DNA of 7,566 nt, from positions 1-7,566 of the forward strand of contig JAIELU010000036.1 in NCBI GenBank assembly GCA_019752775.1, written 5' to 3'. The notes under the pieces were generated by a model. The model made no database searches, was not told the DNA's origin, and saw only the letters and a list, made by a program, of their open reading frames with translations. The number at the start of each line of letters is the position of its first letter. Position 1 is the first letter of the stretch. The stretch is from Campylobacterales bacterium (lineage in GTDB: Bacteria > Campylobacterota > Campylobacteria > Campylobacterales > Arcobacteraceae). Shown in pieces: positions 1-6,945 of this stretch. Position numbers and translations under genes: made by a program.

Positions 1-1
1 A

Positions 2-799
2 TCAAATATAGAAACTTATTTTACAAAAGAAATATCTTATTATAAAGCTAAACATATTGAAAAATGGTATAGCACGTTTACAGATAAACAAAGTATATTA
101 ACTTGTGAAGCTATTTTAAAACCTGCTTTTGACAAAGCTCTTATTAGAGAATATATAAAAATTAGTCCTTTTTTGATAAAAAAGCCTAAATTAATAAGTA
201 GCTATGAAATAAGACCTTTTACAATAGATGAAGTAAAAATGATAATTGATTACACTTCAAATACTTGGTTTGGAAACTTCTTTTCTATTAGTGTCTTTAC
301 AGGTTTAAGAACTGGTGAGTTATTAGCTTTAAAATGGTCTGATATAAATTTTAAAAATATGACAATTTCTGTAAATAGAACTTTTTCAAATGGTTATGAA
401 TCTACACCCAAAACAAAAAGTTCTAAAGCTGTAATTGATTTGCCTTTTGAAGCAATAGAATATTTTGGAAAACAAAGATTAAAAACTGGATTGAAAGAGT
501 ATATTTTTTATTCTGAATACAATAAAGTTATGAAGCAATCTCATAATTTAAATAGGTTATTAAAAAAAGTCTTAAAAGATTTATACATTGAATCTAGAAG
601 TATGTATCAAACTAGACATACTTTTGCAAGTTTGAAATTAAGTTATGGCGAACGTTTAGAGTGGGTTGCTTATATGCTAAGGCACAAAGATACAAGTATC
701 ACACTTAGAAAATACTTTAAATATATGCCTAATAAGATTGAAAAGAGGGTGATATTTGACCTTGAAAATATGGTGACACAAAAACGGCACACTAACTAG
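2..799 (+). CDS. Tyrosine recombinase (phage/island integrase), 5' end outside window
   Basis: This is a site-specific recombinase of the tyrosine family, expected to integrate and excise a prophage or genomic island by cutting and rejoining DNA through a phosphotyrosine. The frame is open from the first bases of the window, so the apparent TTG start at 173 is not the true one; 265 residues are visible. The first ~60 codons look like the helical core-binding (SAM-like) domain (EKWYSTF... then ...AFDKALIREYI). The catalytic domain follows. Arginine I lies in TGLRTGELLALKW (Arg codon 308-310), the beta-hairpin Lys in TPKTKSSKAVIDLP, box II is YQTRHTFASL (605-634), the second His is in MLRHKD (683-685), and the nucleophile is most likely Tyr 713-715 in TLRKYFKY. 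The HxxR box has Tyr in place of His, and LGH has become LRH. The gene stops with TAG and shows no frameshift in the visible part. The family call is firm; the element it belongs to is not visible. Confidence 0.9.
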   Translation, partial: SNIETYFTKEISYYKAKHIEKWYSTFTDKQSILTCEAILKPAFDKALIREYIKISPFLIKKPKLISSYEIRPFTIDEVKMIIDYTSNTWFGNFFSISVFTGLRTGELLALKWSDINFKNMTISVNRTFSNGYESTPKTKSSKAVIDLPFEAIEYFGKQRLKTGLKEYIFYSEYNKVMKQSHNLNRLLKKVLKDLYIESRSMYQTRHTFASLKLSYGERLEWVAYMLRHKDTSITLRKYFKYMPNKIEKRVIFDLENMVTQKRHTN

Positions 800-821
800 C
801 CAAATTCGATAGCTTGGTAAA

Positions 822-850
822 TTAGGGTTAAAGTTATTTTAATGTACAAT
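822..850 (+). promoter_or_regulatory. Candidate promoter for the lipoprotein gene
   Basis: The 79-base gap between the integrase and the lipoprotein gene holds a good -10 hexamer, TACAAT at 845-850 (one mismatch to TATAAT), with a T-rich stretch just upstream (836-840). The -35 position (about 822-827, TTAGGG) matches poorly, which is usual in Campylobacterota, where the -35 box is weakly conserved. The start point would fall near 857, leaving a short leader before the ATG at 879. This is inferred from sequence only. Confidence 0.4.
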
Positions 851-869
851 AATTGCTATTTAAAGCTAT

Positions 870-873
870 GGAG
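870..873 (+). promoter_or_regulatory. Ribosome binding site of the lipoprotein gene
   Basis: GGAG lies five bases before the ATG at 879. This supports that start, which also yields a complete lipoprotein signal peptide. Confidence 0.65.
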
Positions 874-878
874 AGTTT

Positions 879-1358
879 ATGTATAAAATATTGTTGCTTA
901 TGTTTATTTCACTTTTTTTTGTTTCTTGTAGTTCAAAAAATAATGCATTTAAGTATTTTGAAAAAGATGAAATTGAAACAAAAGGTGTTCAATACACTAA
1001 AAAAACAGATATATTAAAAGACAATGAAGTTGATGTTATATTTTGGGCGACTTATTTAAACAAAGTAGATAAGAAGATTTCTGACACAAATGAAGAATTA
1101 TTTCTAGTTTCAGTTTATTTTACAAATAAAGAATCACAAGACATTTTTGAAAACGATTACTCATTTTTTCTAAATGAAATAGAACCCACTTCATTTGAAA
1201 AAGTTGATAAGGATAATGAAAACTTTAAAAGTTTAATGTTAAAAAATAATTGGGGAAAATATTATTTAGTAAAATTTAAAAGCCAAGATGTTTATAATTT
1301 AACTATTAAATTAAAAAATAAAACTTCTAATTCGGCTCAATTAAGCTTTGAAAAATAG
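879..1358 (+). CDS. Small putative lipoprotein, function unknown
   Basis: The 159-residue product starts with a lipoprotein signal peptide: a charged Lys3, a hydrophobic run ILLLMFISLFF, and a lipobox FVSC with the modified cysteine at residue 17. The mature protein is about 143 residues, hydrophilic, with many Lys, Asp, Glu and Asn and no further membrane segment. Residues after Cys17 are SSKN; no Asp at +2 suggests retention in the inner membrane, so outer membrane sorting is plausible if Lol sorting operates here. I recognise no enzymatic motif. The mature part (KYFEKDEIE..., then VDVIFWATYLNKVD, LKNNWGKYYLVKF) resembles Arcobacter-group proteins annotated only as lipoproteins, from memory and without a search. 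It has its own probable promoter and ribosome binding site and is not part of the minus-strand cluster. Its last 32 bases overlap the 3' end of slt on the other strand. It is likely a chromosomal gene just outside the integrated element, though cargo of that element cannot be excluded. Confidence 0.8.
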   Translation: MYKILLLMFISLFFVSCSSKNNAFKYFEKDEIETKGVQYTKKTDILKDNEVDVIFWATYLNKVDKKISDTNEELFLVSVYFTNKESQDIFENDYSFFLNEIEPTSFEKVDKDNENFKSLMLKNNWGKYYLVKFKSQDVYNLTIKLKNKTSNSAQLSFEK

Positions 1359-2985
1359 TTGAGAAATCTATTTTATTTTCATTATTTAGATTATTATTAT
1401 AAATATAATAATTAGCTAATACTTTCTTCCCATATTCTCGTGTTTCAGCAAAAGAGATTAATTCCATACTTAAAAAAGGTTCATATTTAGCTCTTGTTTT
1501 AAATAAACCTTTTTTTAATTGAGACCTTGTATATCCAGCTCCACCATTGTATGCATAAGCTATAAATAAAGGATTGTTATTAAATTGTTTCATTAAATCA
1601 TCTAAATGAAAACTTCCATATCTTATATTAGTACTTGGAATAAATTGTTCATAAATATTATAATCTTCATTTAGTTTTTTGGCTATATCAGATGATAAAA
1701 ATGGCATGATTTGCATTACTCCTTGAGCAGATGAAAATGATATAGATGAAGGTATAAAATGGCTTTCTTGTCTAGCTATTGAATAAATTAATACTTGTTT
1801 ATCTACATCATAATTTTTTACTATACTCCTATAAGGTGTAATAAAATATTGTTTTTTATATTTAGTAAATCTTTCTAAAACAAATGCATGATGAGCTAGA
1901 GTATTTTCATCTGAAAATAAATCTTCATATTTTTGAAGTTTAGATTCATCAAAATTCTTTTTTGTATCATCTAAAACTTTCATCCATTCAAAAGGATCAT
2001 ATATATTAAATGATGATTTTGTATTTTTTAATGGAATAGAGTATTCAATATTATCAATTTCTAAATTGAGTAATTCTTTTGCATATAATGAATAAATATT
2101 ATTATCCCAACTTAGAGCTAATTCTTCAAGATATAGTTGATTTTGAGTTAATAAATAAATCCAAAATAAAGATTTATCTTTATGTGTTCTTAAATATGAT
2201 TTTTGATTTGCTTCATTGAAAAATTTCAATGCAATATTTAAATTATTATTATTTACTGCATTAATTCCTAATGAAAACAAGTTTTCAGAATTCATTTGAG
2301 GACTATTTTCTACTAATAATAGAGACTTCTGTAAATTAACTAAGCTTTTATCATAAATTACATACCTAAGAAATCTTTCAAAGTTTTTACTTTTAATAAT
2401 TTTATTTACCAATTCTTGATTTAAAGATTTATTAAAAAATTTATTTCTATATTCTTTATTTAAATCAAAAAATAGTCGAGAAAATCTATCCATATCTGAG
2501 TTTATCAAAGAATTAAAAGGATTATCTGATGCAATTACTTGTAAATCTTTTTTTAAAGTAGGGTAGGCATCAAGTTTAGTAATAAAAAAGTTTAAATCAT
2601 TTTTCGAGATTTCAGTAGCTTCATTTAAAGATAATCCTAATGCAATACATTTAGAATCTTCTTTTTTTAGTTGCTCAATTGTCGCACGATAACATCTTAA
2701 TTCTTCTGGTGGCAAAGTTTTAAATTTTTTATTATAAGCTTTTTTAACATTAGAGTTTGATTCATTTGCCATATCATAAGCTATTTTTGCATTTTCAATT
2801 GAAGTATCATCTTGTTCTAAATATTGAAGAATAAAGAAATCTTTAGCAGTAGATTTAGGTTTTTGTTCAAGCCATTCTATTGTAACTTTAAAATCTTTTT
2901 TAAACATATCTGTAGTGTTTATTGAAGCACTTACAGATATATTAAATAAAAAAATTAAATAAATACTAAATACGAGTTTTTTCAT
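1327..2985 (-). CDS. slt: Soluble lytic murein transglycosylase (Slt type, GH23)
   Basis: A periplasmic enzyme that cleaves the MurNAc-GlcNAc bond of peptidoglycan, leaving 1,6-anhydro-MurNAc ends during wall growth and turnover. The 552-residue protein has a signal peptide (MKK, hydrophobic core, likely cleavage after SVSA at residue 20). Residues ~21-385 are a helix-rich region that fits the superhelical part of Slt-type enzymes. The catalytic GH23 domain is C-terminal. The active-site Glu is E407 in ARQESHF, followed by AQGVMQIMP (420-428), YGSFHLDDLM (456-465) and AYNGG (478-482), all standard Slt motifs, so it should be active. Length is ordinary for the family in Campylobacterota. It is the last gene of the cluster, 15 bases after yggT, with no clear ribosome binding site before its ATG, so re-initiation from yggT is likely. 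Its stop lies within the convergent lipoprotein gene. Confidence 0.93.
   Translation of the reverse strand: MKKLVFSIYLIFLFNISVSASINTTDMFKKDFKVTIEWLEQKPKSTAKDFFILQYLEQDDTSIENAKIAYDMANESNSNVKKAYNKKFKTLPPEELRCYRATIEQLKKEDSKCIALGLSLNEATEISKNDLNFFITKLDAYPTLKKDLQVIASDNPFNSLINSDMDRFSRLFFDLNKEYRNKFFNKSLNQELVNKIIKSKNFERFLRYVIYDKSLVNLQKSLLLVENSPQMNSENLFSLGINAVNNNNLNIALKFFNEANQKSYLRTHKDKSLFWIYLLTQNQLYLEELALSWDNNIYSLYAKELLNLEIDNIEYSIPLKNTKSSFNIYDPFEWMKVLDDTKKNFDESKLQKYEDLFSDENTLAHHAFVLERFTKYKKQYFITPYRSIVKNYDVDKQVLIYSIARQESHFIPSSISFSSAQGVMQIMPFLSSDIAKKLNEDYNIYEQFIPSTNIRYGSFHLDDLMKQFNNNPLFIAYAYNGGAGYTRSQLKKGLFKTRAKYEPFLSMELISFAETREYGKKVLANYYIYNNNLNNENKIDFSTIFQSLIEPN
1352..1374 (+). terminator. Possible weak terminator after the lipoprotein gene
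   Basis: A 7-bp inverted repeat, AAAATAG at 1352-1358 and CTATTTT at 1368-1374, encloses a 9-base loop and is followed by ATTTTC and further T-rich sequence on the + strand. The lipoprotein stop codon TAG forms part of the left arm. Only one G-C pair is present, so the stem is weak. It lies inside the 3' coding end of slt, and no T-run follows it on the minus strand, so it would serve the + transcript only. Confidence 0.3.
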
Positions 2986-3000
2986 ATACTAAGAATGATT

Positions 3001-3273
3001 TTAAAATAGGATATTTTTTAAGAAAGTTTCTAAAAATATTAAAGCAAAAATTAAAATAATAGGTGCTAAATCCATTCCACCAAAAACAGTTGGAATATAT
3101 TTTCTAATAAGTGCATAAGTTGGCTCAGTTAATCTATAAAGCATTTGAACTATAGGATTATAAGGATCTGGTCTAACCCATGATAAAATTGCCGAAATAA
3201 TAATAACCCATTTATATAAAAATATAATACTTAAAACAACAGTAAATATCGAACTTAAAAGTGCATCTATCAT
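3001..3273 (-). CDS. yggT: YggT family membrane protein
   Basis: A 90-residue inner membrane protein of the YggT/YlmG family, whose members have been linked to envelope and division functions and osmotic stress; the exact role is unsettled. Two hydrophobic segments are visible (about residues 5-32 and 69-88). Between them lie the family's conserved features: SWVRPDPYNP (31-40), LTEP (48-51), IRKYIP (56-61) and GGMDLAP (65-71). The full family length is present. Its ATG overlaps the gltX stop by four bases (ATGA), which implies coupled translation. The pairing of gltX, yggT and slt is, as I recall, also found in Helicobacter and Campylobacter, supporting vertical inheritance. Confidence 0.9.
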   Translation of the reverse strand: MIDALLSSIFTVVLSIIFLYKWVIIISAILSWVRPDPYNPIVQMLYRLTEPTYALIRKYIPTVFGGMDLAPIILIFALIFLETFLKNILF

Positions 3274-4571
3274 TTTATAATTTCTCCTAAATAATTTTTA
3301 ACTAAAGGATAAATATCAGAAATATTAGGTCCATTATCAGCACCTGTCAAAATATATCTTAATGGCTTAAATAAATTTTTACCTTTTAAATCTGTTTGCT
3401 CTGAAACATACTTTTTTAATTCTTCGAAATCATCAAAAAATGGTGCTTTTTGTAAACAATCTTTTAATTTAGAAAACTCTTCTTCAAAACCTTCACAAGA
3501 AGTTTTAGGTGCAAAAATTGGAGCAATTTTTTCTTTTATCTCTTTTATTGTACTTGCTTCTTCTAAAAATAATTTTCCAAGTTTCCCAATATCAGCATCA
3601 ACAAATCCTAAAATTTTAGAAAGTCTTAATTCATCAATATTTTGAAGATGTTTTCTGTTTATAAATCTTAATTTATCAATATCAAATTTTGCAGAACTTC
3701 TTGAAATATTTTCAATTTTAAACCACTCAATTGCTTCTTCTAAACTAAATATTTCAGTTGGAGTCTTATTTCCCATTAAAACTAAATAATTTGCAATAGC
3801 ACTTGGTAAAAAACCTTCTTCAATTAGCCATTTTACTGAACTTGCATCATCTCTTTTTGACATTTTTTTACCAGTTTGAGCATTTAAGATAATTGGAAGA
3901 TGAACATATTTAATCTCTTTTGTATAACCTAAAGAGTTTCTTATGTGAATTTGTTTTGGAGTATTCGAAATATGATCTTCACCACGAATTACAATTGAAA
4001 TATCCATAATCATGTCATCAACTGAACAAGCATAGTTATAAGTGGGAGTTTTATCTTGTCTTAAAATAATAAATGAATCAACATCAAAAGGTGCATAATC
4101 AAAATTTCCTTTTAATAAATCAGTAAATTTAATATTTGATTCTGGTTTTTTGATTCTAACTGTAAAAGGTGCATTTGTATTTAAAACTGTTTCATCAGAT
4201 AAAGTTTCACAAAAACCATCATATCTAAATGGTTTTCCATCTTTTATAGATTGTTCTCTTAATTCATCTAATTTTGAATCAGAACAAAAACATGCATATG
4301 CTTTTTTTTGAGTCATCAGTTGAAGCGCCATTTTTTGGTGATATTTTAAAGAATCACTTTGATGAACAACACTTTTATATTCAATTGAAAAAAGGTTTAG
4401 AATTTCTAAAATTTCTTTATCTTTTCCCTCAATATTTCGTTCAACATCTGTATCTTCAATTCTAATAATCAAATCTTCATTTAATTGTTTTGATACAATA
4501 TAATTAAAAATAGCAACTCGTAAGTTACCAATATGCATATCTCCTGTTGGACTTGGGGCAAATCTTAACAA
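3270..4571 (-). CDS. gltX: Glutamyl-tRNA synthetase (one of two likely paralogues)
   Basis: A class I aminoacyl-tRNA synthetase that charges tRNA with glutamate in the cytoplasm. The 433-residue product opens almost directly on RFAPSPTG with the HIGH signature as HIGN (13-16). It keeps a zinc-binding set CxC...YxxxC (C94, C96, Y117, C121), RGEDHISNTP (196-205) and KMSKR (236-240), so both ATP-binding motifs are intact. The start is TTG at 4571: no ATG lies near in frame upstream, AAGGAA sits six bases before it, and the family's N-terminus begins here. The protein is somewhat shorter than the usual ~460-470 residues. Helicobacter pylori has two GluRS enzymes, one of which (GluRS2) charges tRNA-Gln; that gene lies next to a yggT-like gene and slt, as here. 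I infer this may be the same paralogue, but specificity cannot be read from sequence by eye. It follows the M16-like gene by two bases. Confidence 0.95.
   Translation of the reverse strand: MLRFAPSPTGDMHIGNLRVAIFNYIVSKQLNEDLIIRIEDTDVERNIEGKDKEILEILNLFSIEYKSVVHQSDSLKYHQKMALQLMTQKKAYACFCSDSKLDELREQSIKDGKPFRYDGFCETLSDETVLNTNAPFTVRIKKPESNIKFTDLLKGNFDYAPFDVDSFIILRQDKTPTYNYACSVDDMIMDISIVIRGEDHISNTPKQIHIRNSLGYTKEIKYVHLPIILNAQTGKKMSKRDDASSVKWLIEEGFLPSAIANYLVLMGNKTPTEIFSLEEAIEWFKIENISRSSAKFDIDKLRFINRKHLQNIDELRLSKILGFVDADIGKLGKLFLEEASTIKEIKEKIAPIFAPKTSCEGFEEEFSKLKDCLQKAPFFDDFEELKKYVSEQTDLKGKNLFKPLRYILTGADNGPNISDIYPLVKNYLGEIIK
3284..3288 (-). promoter_or_regulatory. Ribosome binding site of yggT
   Basis: AGGAG (minus strand) lies inside the last codons of gltX, ten bases before the yggT ATG. 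It supports the overlapping start at 3273. Confidence 0.55.
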
Positions 4572-4573
4572 AA

Positions 4574-5866
4574 TTATTTCCTTACTATTGAGAATGTTAA
4601 ATTGTTAATCTCATTGTGAGATTTTATATAATTATTTAAATCAGCTAATTCTAAATTTTGAATTTTTTCTAATTCTTTTTGTGAATAATTAGGCTCTAAT
4701 CCTCTATAATATAAAGTAAAAGCACTATTTAGTCTCTGAGACAATGTTTCACTTCTTAATGGTTCACTTCCAGTTAAAAAGTTTTTTGCAGCAATTAATT
4801 CATCATTTGTTACACCATTTTTAACAAAATCTTCAATTATTTCACCAACTAATTTTTTAGCTTCATCTGCGGTTTCATTTTTTGTTTGTAAATAACCATT
4901 AAAATAAGAATGAGATTTATTTATAGAAATTGAACCATAAGCACTATAAGCTAGTCCTCTTTTAACTCGTATTTCTTCCATAAGTCTTGAACCAAAACCA
5001 GAACCACCTAAAATAAATGAAGCAACTTTTGCTTTATAATTTTCTTCATCTTTAGAATTAATATTAAATGAACTTCCAAAATAAATATAAGCTTGTTGAG
5101 TATCTTTTATTAATACTTTTTCTTCTTTTTTAGAAGTAAAATTCACTTCTTCTAATTGAGCTTTTTTACCAACATTTAGTGTTTCTAAAAGAGGTTTTAC
5201 TAATTTTTCAAACTCTTTTAATTCAAAATCTCCACCTGCAACAATAATTAAATTTTCTAAACAAATAGTTTGAGTTATAAAGTTTTCTAAGTCTTTTAAT
5301 TCTATTTTAGAAATAGATTCAATTGTTCCAGAAGCTGAATTTTCAAGAGTCGTTCCTTTAAAAAGTACTGATTTTAGTTGATTATTAGCAACATAATCAA
5401 AATCATTTTCTTTTCTTTTTAATGAACCTGTTTGCATAGTTTTTAATTTATCTAAAGTATCTTGTGTATAATTTGGTGATTTTAAAAGTGCTGTTAAAAG
5501 TTCAATTCCTTTTTTTGATTGCTCTTTTAAATTTGATAACTCAATAACAAAAGTTTCAAAACCATTTGAAGTAGCCAAAGAAATAGCATTTTCTTCTAAT
5601 TCTTGAGCAAATTTCGTAGCTCCCAATTCTTTTGTTCCTTCATTTAAAAGTTTTGAAGAAAGACTTACTAAACCACTTTTATTTTTATCTTGAATATATC
5701 CTGAATTTTGAAAAACTAACTGAAGATTTAAAATCGGTAAAGCTTTTTGTTCTTCAAAAATTACAGGTATTTGAACACCTTTTATATCAATATGCTTTAT
5801 TGTAGCACTCATTAAACTTCCTTGTAATATTAAGAGAATAATTAAAAAATAATATTTTATTTTCAT
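4574..5866 (-). CDS. Secreted M16B peptidase-like protein lacking the zinc motif
   Basis: A member of the M16 (pitrilysin/processing peptidase) family, 430 residues, with a signal peptide (MKIK, hydrophobic core, likely cleavage after MSA at residue 21), so it should be periplasmic. Two M16 halves are visible. The catalytic signature HxxEH, normally inside GL.HLLEH..F.GT, reads SLSSK (68-72) between GLV and LLNEGT: both His and the Glu are gone. The second half retains IRVKRGLAYSAY with R300 and Y307, the Arg/Tyr pair typical of the non-catalytic partner of bacterial M16B heterodimers. It is therefore probably not a zinc protease alone, but the substrate-binding partner of an active M16B subunit encoded elsewhere. 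The frame is intact with no sign of decay. It follows mqnC by five bases and precedes gltX by two. Family assignment is firm; the partner role is inference from known M16B pairs. Confidence 0.85.
   Translation of the reverse strand: MKIKYYFLIILLILQGSLMSATIKHIDIKGVQIPVIFEEQKALPILNLQLVFQNSGYIQDKNKSGLVSLSSKLLNEGTKELGATKFAQELEENAISLATSNGFETFVIELSNLKEQSKKGIELLTALLKSPNYTQDTLDKLKTMQTGSLKRKENDFDYVANNQLKSVLFKGTTLENSASGTIESISKIELKDLENFITQTICLENLIIVAGGDFELKEFEKLVKPLLETLNVGKKAQLEEVNFTSKKEEKVLIKDTQQAYIYFGSSFNINSKDEENYKAKVASFILGGSGFGSRLMEEIRVKRGLAYSAYGSISINKSHSYFNGYLQTKNETADEAKKLVGEIIEDFVKNGVTNDELIAAKNFLTGSEPLRSETLSQRLNSAFTLYYRGLEPNYSQKELEKIQNLELADLNNYIKSHNEINNLTFSIVRK
4578..4583 (-). promoter_or_regulatory. 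Ribosome binding site that fixes the gltX TTG start
   Basis: AAGGAA on the minus strand lies six bases before TTG 4571 and overlaps the last codons of the upstream M16-like gene. It is the clearest ribosome binding site in the minus-strand cluster and decides in favour of the TTG start. Confidence 0.7.
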
Positions 5867-5871
5867 TAGAT

Positions 5872-6945
5872 TTAGAACCTTTCTAAAATCTCATAAGCTG
5901 TATTTCTTTTTGCAGGATTTTCCCCTATGTCTTTTATAAGTCTAATCATTTCATCTTGATTCATTCTGTTTGATGCCCCTGCTGCTTTTACAACATTTTC
6001 TTCCATCATTGTACTTCCTAAATCATTTGCTCCAAATTTTAAAGCTAATTGTCCAACATAAGAACCTTGCGTTACCCATGAGCTTTGCATATTCTTGAAA
6101 TTATCCAAATAAAGTCTTGCAACTGCTAATAATCTTAAATATCTATTTGAAGATTGTGGTTTAATATCTGGAATTTCTGCTTTTAATAAAGTATTATCAC
6201 CTTGAAAAGACCACATAATAAAAGCTCTAAATCCACCTGTTTTATCTTGAAGGTTTCTAAGTAATTCCCAATGCTCAATAATCTCTTCATCAGTTTCAAC
6301 TGTCCCAAACATCATTGTGGCTGTCGTTTTCATACCAATTGAATGGGCAAGTTCATGAACTTCAATCCATTCAGCACTATCCATTTTATTTGGAGCAATA
6401 ATATCTCTTACTCTATCGCTTAAAATTTCTGCACCAGCTCCTGGAACTGAACTTAGACCTTTTTCTTGAAGTCTTTTTAAAACTTCTAAAATAGAAATTT
6501 TTGAAATTTTTGAAATATATTTTATTTCAATTGCAGAAAATCCATGAATAGTTATTTGAGGATATTTATTATGAATATGTTCAACCAATTCTTCATAATA
6601 TTCAATTTTTAACTTTGGATGAACTCCACCTTGAAAAAGAATTTGAGTTCCACCAATTTCTAAAAGTTCATCTATTTTTTGATCAATTTCATCAAATTTT
6701 AAAACATAAGAATCTTCATCTTTCCCATGTCTAAAAAAGGCACAAAATTTACAATCAACCCAACAAACATTTGTATAATTGATATTTCTATCAACAATAA
6801 ATGATGTTGTTTTGTCAGGATGAAGTTCAGATTTTTTTTCACTTGCTAGTATTCCTAGTTCCAATAATGAAGCATTTTTTATCAAATTAAGTGCATCATT
6901 ATTTGTTAATCTCTTACTTTTATCAATAATCATTTTTTCAACCAT
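5872..6945 (-). CDS. mqnC: Cyclic dehypoxanthinyl futalosine synthase (radical SAM)
   Basis: A cytoplasmic radical SAM enzyme of the futalosine route to menaquinone; it cyclises dehypoxanthine futalosine. The 357-residue protein carries the 4Fe-4S motif CxxxCxxC as CWVDCKFC (C61, C65, C68), followed by ILFQGGVHP (102-110), SVPGAGAEIL (166-175), and the C-terminal GQLALKFGANDLG (298-310) with MEENVVKAAG. These fit MqnC rather than its relative MqnE, which catalyses the aminofutalosine step. Length is normal. The ATG at 6945 overlaps the bamA stop by one base (TAATG), pointing to coupled translation; a second in-frame ATG lies at 6933 (Met5), and neither has a strong ribosome binding site. Menaquinone is the main respiratory quinone in Campylobacterota and this pathway is typical for them. 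Confidence 0.93.
   Translation of the reverse strand: MVEKMIIDKSKRLTNNDALNLIKNASLLELGILASEKKSELHPDKTTSFIVDRNINYTNVCWVDCKFCAFFRHGKDEDSYVLKFDEIDQKIDELLEIGGTQILFQGGVHPKLKIEYYEELVEHIHNKYPQITIHGFSAIEIKYISKISKISILEVLKRLQEKGLSSVPGAGAEILSDRVRDIIAPNKMDSAEWIEVHELAHSIGMKTTATMMFGTVETDEEIIEHWELLRNLQDKTGGFRAFIMWSFQGDNTLLKAEIPDIKPQSSNRYLRLLAVARLYLDNFKNMQSSWVTQGSYVGQLALKFGANDLGSTMMEENVVKAAGASNRMNQDEMIRLIKDIGENPAKRNTAYEILERF

Noticed and set aside
173..799. TTG at 173 as the start of a short 208-residue integrase
   Set aside because: The same frame is open to the left edge and encodes a plausible core-binding domain, so the TTG is an internal Leu codon.
800..820. CCAA...TTGG short inverted repeat after the integrase stop, as a terminator or tRNA remnant
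   Set aside because: The stem is only four base pairs with no T-run, and no tRNA arm structure could be built from it.
41..868. 8-mer TAAAGCTA at 41-48 and 861-868 as a possible attachment repeat
   Set aside because: It is too short and AT-rich to stand out from chance, and one copy lies inside integrase coding sequence.
1295..1313. All-AT inverted repeat TAATTTAA/TTAAATTA with a 3-base loop, as a terminator for slt
   Set aside because: There are no G-C pairs, no T-run follows on the minus strand, and it lies in lipoprotein coding sequence; such repeats arise easily in AT-rich DNA.
4274..4465. Open frame of 63 codons on the + strand inside gltX
   Set aside because: It is antisense to a well-conserved part of gltX, has no recognisable product or start signals, and is best explained as a shadow of the real gene.
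6494..6516. Period-9 tandem repeat (GAAATTTTT twice, then a partial copy) in mqnC
   Set aside because: It encodes a short in-frame ISK repeat in a surface-like stretch, keeps the frame, and is too short to suggest phase variation.
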